The position numbers and the translations under genes are program-made. The notes beneath the pieces were generated by a model. It saw nothing but the letters and a program-made list of their open reading frames with translations, had not been told where the DNA came from and made no database searches. Shown in pieces: positions 1 to 9,200 of a stretch of DNA of 11,111 bases. Origin of the DNA: Candidatus Omnitrophota bacterium (GTDB taxonomy: Bacteria > Omnitrophota > Gorgyraeia > Gygaellales > Profunditerraquicolaceae); the NCBI GenBank assembly GCA_028713875.1, contig JAQTNM010000030.1, positions 1 through 11,111 of the forward strand, given 5' to 3'. Every line of letters starts with the position of its first letter. Positions within the stretch are counted from its first letter, which is position 1.

Positions 1-294
1 TTTGAAGATCCTACGCAACTAATCAAGGTGCTTAATTTAGAACAGGCGATTAAATCCCATACTGGAGTATCCTTAGGAGAATTTACAGGGCATATTAGCC
101 TGGGTTATCCTTATGGGCAGCCAAACCAGGGAAGATGGGATGATTTACTCGGGTCGCTTGAGCATTATGAAAATATGCAGTGGGGAGAATTTGTTTTTAA
201 AGAAATAGATTTTGCTTCCTTTTCTGATATGAATAATTTCTCCACTATTTTAACTAAGGATTTGATTTCAGGAAGAATCTCCGGCCTTGCAGCC
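1..294 (+). other. Domain: C-terminal part of a possible 2H-phosphoesterase-like module
   Basis: Residues 1-98 are the end of a domain whose beginning lies upstream of the window. The key feature is G30-H-I-S-L-G-Y36, which resembles the second H-x-(S/T) motif of 2H phosphoesterases (the 2'-5' RNA ligase/cyclic phosphodiesterase superfamily), with His31 and Ser33 in the catalytic positions. It is followed by a strand-like stretch ending in a segment of the type F-x-x-I-D-F-A-S-F-S-D-M (residues 184-228 in bases, about 62-77 in residues), which would suit the closing strand of that fold. Members act on 2',3'-cyclic phosphates or RNA ends. The first HxT motif would lie outside the window, so the assignment rests on one motif and is tentative. 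The module ends just before the first SSPL linker. Confidence 0.4.
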
Positions 295-3200
295 AGCAGT
301 CCTCTAGATGCCCATATCCAGGATGCCAGGCTGATATCTATGGCGGATAATTATTTTGGTGGCAACAGGGAGCGCACATTGGCAGCCTTGCAGCAATGGC
401 AAAATGATTTTAGAGATAAGTTGAATAAAGAGGTGGCTATTGAGCGACTGTTGAATATCAAGATAGATGAAAACCAGGAAAATGCCACAGAGTACTTCCG
501 TCTTCTCAATCCTGATGGCTCTTATACGGGAAAGATCAAGCCCAGGCATTTGGTGCACAGAGACGGGGATTGGCATGGTTCAACTTATGTTATGGTTTTT
601 GATGGAGAAGGGGATCTTATTCTGCAACGCAGATCAAATAATAGACAAACAGATCCCGGCAAACTTGAAGGATCTGTGAGCGGGCATATGGGCTTAGAGA
701 TGGATGGGCGCGAGACTGCCTGCAGGGAAGCAAAGGAAGAGTTAGGATTAATCATTAACCCCGCAGATCTAATTCTTATCGGCGGGGAAAAGCAATACGT
801 AGATGTGTTTGACACAATAGATATAGACGGCAATGAGGTGCATAACCGCGGATTGAATAGTTTATATGTATATGTGCTGCCTAAAGGAATGTCTGCCAAA
901 GACTTAAGATTCAACCCGGAGGAAGTATCAGGCTTAGAAACCAGGCCGCTTGCCGAAGAGGTAAGAAGGCTTGAAGAGCAGCCGGGTGATTATGCCTCGG
1001 TAAAAATATTCCTGCAAAAAGATTCGGCCGTAGTAAAAGAGATGGCAACGGCTGTCAGGTCGCATATCTTAGCGCGCGACTATTTTGGAGGAGACAGCCG
1101 CAAGTTTAATTCCGCTTTAAAGCAGTGGCAATCGGAATATCAAACTCTGCTCAAACAGGATATTTCTATTGCTGAACTGTTAAACAAGGAGTTCTTCCTG
1201 GTCACGGATAAAGAAGGGAATTATATTACTGATATATCAGGAAATTATAGTATCCGTCCGCGTGATTTATGCCACTTTGACGGTACCTGGCATAGGTGCG
1301 TGTTTATACTGTTGGCTGACTGGCAAGGTAATGTTCTCATGCAGACCCGTTCAGCCAGTAAAGAATATTGGCCTTTAGCCAAAGATATTGTAGGCGGGCA
1401 CCACGGTTTGGATATAGAGCCTATATTGGCTGCCCAGCGCGAAACAAATGAAGAGATATTCAATGATGAATATAAGATTGACCCTGTGCGGTTATTCCAA
1501 ATGAATAAAGACGCTTCATTAATACATGCCTGCAGCAATCAAGCCAGGCCCGAAGACAATGAAAGAGTCACAGTTTTTATTTATATTACTGAAGATAAGG
1601 AAAAGGAAATCGTTAAGTATGACCCTAAAGAAGTATTGGCGGAAGGATGCAATTGGAGCGATTTGGATACAGAAATAGAGGAATTGAGGGCTCATCCTGA
1701 AAATTATGCGCCTGCCGTGACAAGAATATTTGAGATTGATAAAGCGGGAACCCTTATGCACCCGGAGTTAGTTACGCGCATTAGACAGGCCATTTCTTTA
1801 ATAAAGGCGGGCGATCTTGAGGGGGCTAAAGCGCTTGATATCAGATCGTCTGTTTCCAGCCCCCTGGGCGCCTTAATGCGCACTTACACAGAGACAGATT
1901 ATTCATCAAGCCCTATTGCAATATTAACCGGGGCATCATCGCCTGTTGAGCTGCGATTATTTAAAGATGAAGAAATGTTGCACCAGGTTATACCGGCCAG
2001 TCAACCCGAAGTTAAAGTTGTGCGTCAAGGTGATAACATGTCGCTTTTATATAACACCGCTGATATAAATGACATCCCTGCCAGGGTTTTATTGATAAAT
2101 AACCCTATCATCGCCCTTCCGGAAATACCCGCCAGGGCCTGGCAGTTAATGGACGGCAAGAGGTCGTTACTGCAGATTTATGAAACCCTGAATCAGGAGT
2201 ATCCCCAAAAGGCAGATTTGGATTTTCTGGTTTATGTCTTTGCCCAATTGGATAGATTAGGATACCTGCGGGGCATCCCTGCGGATCTGCCGGAGGCGGT
2301 AAAAGGAAGCTATCCTCAGGAATCCTGGGATTTGAATGTGGCTAAAATACAGTATTCTTCGCAATTTACCGAAATCCCCCTGTACGTGTTATTGGAAATT
2401 ACTTATGCCTGTTCCCGCAAGCCCTTTTGTAAAACCTGTTATATGCCTTTTACTAAAGGAATGGAAAGGGATTTAGGAGACAACGAATTCCTGGAAGGAG
2501 TGGTGCAGCCTATTATAGATTCAGGCGCAGCCTACGTTACTATCTTGGGAGGGGAGCCTTTATTGAGGCAGGAGCTGTTATATGAGGCATTGAAAAGATT
2601 AAAAGAAAACCGTATTTATACCAAAGTTATTTCTAACGGAGATTTATTTACCGAATATGTGGTGCGTCAATTAGAGGAAGCCAGATTAAACAAGCTGGAG
2701 ATAAGTATTGACGGATTTAATGAAAGTATAAATGATGAGATCCGGGGGGCATACTCTTTCGCCAATATTAAGAGGACCATGGAATTGCTGAATAAGTCTC
2801 ATATCCCCGAAGTGGGGATATCCGTTACCGTTTCTTCCTGGAATTTCGCTGAAGTCATCAATGATCTCTCCGGGTTCTTGAGACTATACCCGAAGATAAC
2901 CAAGGTATACTTCTCCAGGTTCTTTAAGCATAACCGTTGTGCTTACGGGGCCGAAGAAATAACCCTTGAACAGATTGAACAATTAAAGATAGCGATAGCT
3001 GGATGGCAAAGGGAATTCCAGGCAGAGAGGCCGAGGTTTGAGGCGGTAATACTGGATTTGGGCAAGTGTTCTTGCGGCAGAAGCATGGTAGTTATAACTC
3101 CTTCCGGTAAAATCAAGCCTTGCCCTTTCTTCTGGGGCCTAGGCAAGAGCCTCGCAGAAGAAAAGGACTTGCTTAAATTATGGAAAAATTCATTCTTTGC

Positions 3201-6200
3201 CCTCAGGGGCATGGACAACAGTATATGCTATACCCGCCTATTCCGCGATATACAGAAATTGAATTCCTTGCTAAAAACCCCCGGGAATTCCAGCTCTCCT
3301 CTTGGAGCGGTTATCTCCACCCGCACAGAGCAGCGCCTAAGTTCTCCGGTGAATCAGGCTAGCGAGGCAGCAGAAGCAGTGCGTCAAATATGGAATTCAA
3401 TCAGTTCGGAGATCAAGGAATTTGATCCCCAAGTAGAGGATAAAACAGAGTCTTTCCTCGCCCGTTTTTATCACGCCAATAAAGCGACATTTGAATCAAT
3501 TATAAAGAAGGCAGCAGATGGCCCGACAGATCCATTCGTGCAGGCAAATATCACTGAGCCTCCCTTGTGGAAAAGGTTGCTGCTGCGGTTAGGTTTAGGC
3601 CGTTTCATTCAACCAGATGCAGATAATGATGAATCTCTACATGAGTCTGAGCGGGTTATTAAGCTCGCATTTTTGAAAATAGCAAGCAACCCTTTAAACG
3701 ACGGGCATAAGCGTATTGCATACGAAGCCATTGAGCGGCTGAATCTTGATGCCGCTATAATAAGCGTGCAGGGCAAAATTAGTTATAAGAACCTGTTGCG
3801 TTGCGAGAAAGTTTCGGTAAAAGAACGCCATTTGATGACGCGGATGGCGCTGGCCAATGAATATCCCCTGTTACGCTACACCAATCTTTGCAGGCAACGG
3901 CATAACGATGAAGAAGGCGCGGTAACAATACAGCGTTTTCTGAACATGAATAAAGACAGAAAAATGGAAGTATATTATATCATCGGAGCGGAGAATGAAG
4001 AAAGGATGTGGAAATATATACGCCAGCAATACGACGCATTTAAAAAGTACGGATTTGGCAGCAATCCGAACCATAAAATTATATTTACCGTTATGCAGAG
4101 AGGCGAATACGGCAAGACCGTGACCACAGATGAATTAGAGCGTATTTCCCGCTGCGTACAAGAGGAAAAGAACAGCTTAATTCACCTGCCGGTTGTTTTA
4201 ATCCAAGGTAAAGACGTGGATTTAAATGTTTCTTCAACCTATTATCGCAATGTTCAAGACGGGGCGTTTGTGCCGGCTTTTGTCCACAGGTTCTCCCAAG
4301 AGAAGGGATATTACGGCCATCCGCCTATTAGCTTCTGGACGCGTAAGCCGATCGTTGACAGCTCGCAGGAGTATTTTGAGATGCGGCTTTATCCGGTAGC
4401 CAAGAAAATGGCGCGTCAGATAAATAGCCTGATTGATAGATATATAGCTACCGGCATAAGTAACGTTGTAACCATAGCTATAGACGGAGGCTCCGGCTCC
4501 GGGAAAACCACTATCGCCAATGTGCTCAGGAAGATCCTAAAGCAGCAGTATGGGATAGATGTGTCGCTTGCGCGGCACGGGGAAAAAGAAGAGGGAGCGA
4601 TAGGGTATGATTATGTTTTGAAAGAAAGAAACATGAGGATAGCTATCGCCAAGAAGGTAAAAGGCGAGAAATTAACTTCGGCAGAGGAAGCCCTTATCCG
4701 GGATTTACAGATTATGCCGCGCGCGGAGTATCTTGAAGAGGAGTCATTCTTTGACAGGCAGATCTGGCTGCAAAATGTCCTTATGCCTATAAAGAGCTTT
4801 GAGAACAGCAAGGAAGATTCCCGCATCATTACGCTAGCTGATGCCTATATACGCGGCCAAAAGGAGCGGGAAGATGTTACTATTTATCTGAAGAAAGGCA
4901 CCGTGGTAATATTGGAAGGAAAGTATGTAAACGAAGAAGAATTCCAGGAGTTTTACCACCTGCGCTACCGCCTTTTTGACTCCCCTGACCGCACCCAGGC
5001 GCGCTTTGAGATACGCTCCCGCACCCTCAACCCGCAGGATGCCGATGTGCAGGTTGCTTTTTATAAGTTCGGCATGGTGCCTTCCTATTATAAGGTTTAT
5101 AACCCCCGTACAAAGAATGCTATAAATGGAGGTTTCATTGATTTGCGCGGGGAGAGCTGGTATTTGACAGCAACTACGCCCGCAAATGGCGATTCCAGTT
5201 CTCCGCTGACAATTACTGAATCTATTCAGAACGCCGTTGTCATTGAAAACCATGGTGAGATATTTGATATTCTAAAGAATATTAAAATGTTATATCCTCA
5301 AAAGGATATCGCGGTTTTGAACTTTGATGCCCATACAGATATGGAAAAAGGCAAAGGCATTAATGCCAGTTGGGCCTGGAGGGCCACAGAACAGAAAATT
5401 ATCAGGCGTGTATTCCACATGGAAAGCGCCTGGAAGTCAGATAAAGGCATAAACGAGCCGTGGCAATCCAGCGTAAATCTTAAGAATATAAAAGATTTTA
5501 TTGCCGAAGGGGATTACATAGTTGTTATTTCTATAGATCTTGATTACTTCTCCCTTTCCTATGAAGTCCTGGAAGAGAGGGAGTGGGAGGATGTTTATCA
5601 CCGCAGCCCCGAAGAGGTAAAGCTGATGATAGATGAGATAATTAAATTTGTCAAAGAGAGTAATATTTTAGTCTATCAGGTAGTTGTGGCTGAATCTCCA
5701 AGATATTTATCTACTTTGGCCACTAAAGAGTATGTCAGTATGCTTATTGACAAATGTGACAGGTTAAACCAAGAATTAGGCGTGAAAGCTATAAAGTATG
5801 GTTACGCTCAACCAGGGGTTAATGAAGAGGCAACCAGTAGCCCGATAGAGAACAACAATCCTGAAGCCTTATCTAGAAAGAATTTAGAAGAAGCGCTTAT
5901 TTACATTAAAGAAAGCAATAAATTAGGTCAGCCTGAAAAGAATGAACTCGCGTACCTTCTTTCCGGACTTTATGATAATGCCTTATATTATTTTATGCTG
6001 GGGGCAAAAGACAACCCACTCTACCATAATACCCAGGTATTGGGAAATATGGTGCGGATAGGCTTAGGAGAAGGGCTTTCTTACTCGGAATTGAAAAAAG
6101 CTTTAGTATTGGCATTATTACATGATATCGGCAACGCTGTTTCAGAAAAGGAAAAAGTAAAAAATAGTCAGATAGAAGAGGCTTTAAATGCAGGAAAGAT

Positions 6201-9200
6201 AGATGAAGCAAAGCTTTTAGCCCAAATGTCTACCGAGTTTAGATTAGAGCATATGGAAAAGGGTCCGGAGTTAGTTAGATTAGTAACTAATCAATTTGTC
6301 AGAGAGGGTATTTTAAAGTCAAATGGTGTAGATTTAATTTGCGAAGCAGTCAAAGTTCATGATTATCCTTCTATCGAGAAAGCAAATGAATCCCTTAGAA
6401 AACTAGGAGCCGAGGTAAAATATGCCAAGGGTTACTTTTTATTCCAGTTTGAAGATTATCTTCTAGGAAGGTTAATAACTTTATTACGGGAAGCAGATCG
6501 GTTATTTATGGTTTCTTACCAGGGTGTTATTAAGGACCTGCTGGACGACAAGAAAGAAATTACTCCGGAGAATATCCGCGGGAAGTTAGAATCTAATCTT
6601 AAGAGCCACGCAAAGGAATATCAGCTTTATGTAAAGTCCGGAAAAGACGATGGAAGATTCATAAGCCAAACACTTTACAGGACTCGGACAGGATATGGAA
6701 TTTATGCCCAGGCGAAAAATGAAATTGAGAAGAAAATAAAGGAATCATTTCATCAGCCACGAGCTGCAGATCATAAGCTTGGGGCTGACCGTCTCAGTTC
6801 TCCGGTGCGATCCTTGAAACATTCATCTGAGTTTTTAGGTAGTCTAGCGGGGAAACATAAGAAGCTTGGTATCATTCTTATCGGCGCAGGGAAGTATGCT
6901 AATGAACATCTAAGGGCAGTAAGAGATTTCTCGAAGAAGAATTTATGCGAGCCTATTGCTATAGTGGATTTTAAGATTAAGCCGGGAGATAAAAGCGGCG
7001 CTGTCTCTTCAGCTAATTCCCCATTGCCATCCATTGAAATAGCTGCCCAGGTATTGGCAGGGCAAGGAGCAAATGTCGTTTTTGAGAAGAATAGCCGTTT
7101 ATCGCGCTGGCTATTCCGCCGCGGCGGCATTGAGGTTGTTATGCCCCAGTTAATAATTGATATTCTCTCAATGAGAATGGAAGGAGAAGGTAGAGATGCG
7201 GTATTATTTTCTTTACGGAACCAATCCGAACAAGATATTAAAGAAGCATTATATTATGTTTTGGAATTGGGAAAACCGATCATGGAAAGTTTCCCCCGGC
7301 ACGGCATCCCGGCCTACTTCGCATTCAAGAAAGTCTTGCTAGTCCCGCCTTACGGCGATTCTTACGGGCAGCCGCTAAAATATAATCTCCCGCATTACGG
7401 GATTTATACTATCGAGTTCCTTCTCATAAGAGAAGTTGAGGATGTTGACGCATATGTATACGACCCCAATTTGGGCACACGAGAAGAATTATATGACCTT
7501 GTGAGCCAGGAAAGATTCCACATTATTGGTTTTAGCCTTTTGCAGATAAATCTTAAAGAGAATGTGCGGATTATGGGCAAAGTTCACCTTATGTCTCCTT
7601 CCTCATTTATCGTTATGGGGGGATATACCATAAGCAGTTTCCCGATGAAAGAGTTATTTTCTGCTTTGCCTTGCGACGTTTACGTGCGTGATGATGGCAC
7701 CGGACTTATAGAAATGGTTAAGATTTTCTCTGGCCTAAGGGATAATTTATGGCATGCGCGCCTTTTGCAGATTAGTAATTTAATCATAAATACTTCCGAT
7801 GGGCCACATCAGACTTCCAATAAAGAAATACAAAGGAAGCTTCTTGATATACGCTCGGATATCCCTATAAACCGTCCTGATGTGACCCACAACAAATCTT
7901 ATAATATCTCAGGGAAAGGCGTGTCGACTGCTACTATAATTCCGCTTGACCGCGTGGGGCGCAACCCCTTATCTATATCCTACGGTAATTTCTGCCGGGG
8001 GAAATGTATTTATTGTAGTATCCCGCGGAATACTCATAAACCTCCAGACTCCGCTGAAGTTATAGATATTATTTCTCAACATATTAATAAACATGATAGT
8101 ATCAATTTTGATTGTGCTGATTTTCTAAGCGAATATGAACAAGCGTGGGATTTACTGACGGTTTTAAAGAGAAGCCCTTATGCCGCGATACCTAAAAAAG
8201 CTACTTCTTGCGTCAATAGTATTGGCGATGGGAATATTTTACAGGAAATGTTTCTTGCCGGAATCAGGATACTTGCTTTCGGCATAGAGTCCTTTAGCAC
8301 ATATGTTTTACAGCGGATAGGCAAACATATTACCCGGGAGCAGAATATCCGTGCTCTAGAGTTAACCTTAGCCTCGGGGATTAGGCCTGGGATAAACCTG
8401 ATACTCTTTACTCCCTGGGATACCATAGAAACTACCATGGATACAATCCAGCAGGCCATTGGCTTTGTAGAGAAGGGGGCATATGTTAATGTTGTCTACC
8501 GCCTGACCACAAATTACGGAATGCCTATCAGCGCAATGGAAAAACTTATTGAATATGAAGAATACCGGTTCCCGGGGATGAAAGGGGCATTGCGCGTACC
8601 AACCTCGGCAAAGATATTTGATGAGAAACTTAACCGCTTAGCAGCCCGGACATTTGAAATATATAAGGTTTTAAATATAAAATATGATATTTCCCTAGCC
8701 AATATGGTTTGTATTTACGGATTACTACTGTTCAAAGCGTTCTATTTGGCATACGGAGAATCCGAAGGATACACTGAAGGGCTAACGCAGAATATAAAAC
8801 GCATAGACAGGGCAATAGAAAATACAGTTGGGCAGGTAGAAAATACATCCCCTGATGGTTGCCTTGCAGATTTACGTTACGGAGATTATCCACACGTTGC
8901 AGTACCAAAGACAGAGCAAGCCTCATCTTTGAGAATACAGGAGTATATGGCTTCAAAATTCCCTGCCGAACTGTTTACCGCTATTATTAAACATACAGAT
9001 CATATTGAAATTCATAGAGGCCCTCAGAGCAAAACCAACCAACATATCGAGTCTTTGGAGAAAGACGGATATAAAGTCAGTATTTTAGGCCAAGATACCT
9101 TGCGCATCCGGAACTATTATCTGATTGATAAAAATGGCGAGCGCCTGTATGTTATTTCTAACAATATAGGCAATTCCAGAGAATTATTTATAGTTCAGGT

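Larger units (their letters stand above)
325..1746 (+). repeat. Tandem duplication of a cap-Nudix unit, period about 240 residues
   Basis: Two units align collinearly. YFGG at residues 118 and 361, ALxQWQ shortly after each, xLLN at the cap end, PRxLxHxDGxWH at 181 and 420, Q-x-R-S after that, and Nudix-box RE at 242 and 480 all recur with offsets of 238-243 residues. The match is clear in protein but not in DNA, so the duplication is ancient. Confidence 0.85.

Noticed and set aside
467..679. Small + strand open frame in another phase
   Set aside because: It overlaps the Nudix copy 1 motifs, which are clear in frame +1, and its own translation looks random.
3180..3362. Small + strand open frame over the SPASM end and linker
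   Set aside because: The main frame carries the SPASM-like cysteine and the linker here; the alternative frame has no motif.
4834..5253. Antisense open frame of 139 codons, the longest on the minus strand
   Set aside because: It lies opposite the kinase/UPF0489-like part of the main frame, shows no recognisable family, and is the length expected by chance opposite strongly coding DNA.
6121..6135. HD-GYP signalling phosphodiesterase
   Set aside because: HDIGN is present, but I do not see the downstream H-H-E-x-x-x-G-x-G-Y-P pattern, so a general HD phosphohydrolase is the safer call.
6771..7130. Antisense open frame of 119 codons
   Set aside because: Opposite coding sequence with recognisable motifs on the + strand; no ribosome binding site or protein motif seen.
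7591..7608. M-S-P-S-S-F in the B12-type domain
   Set aside because: It fits the loop before the V-x-G-G strand of this fold and lacks the Ser-Ser-Pro order.
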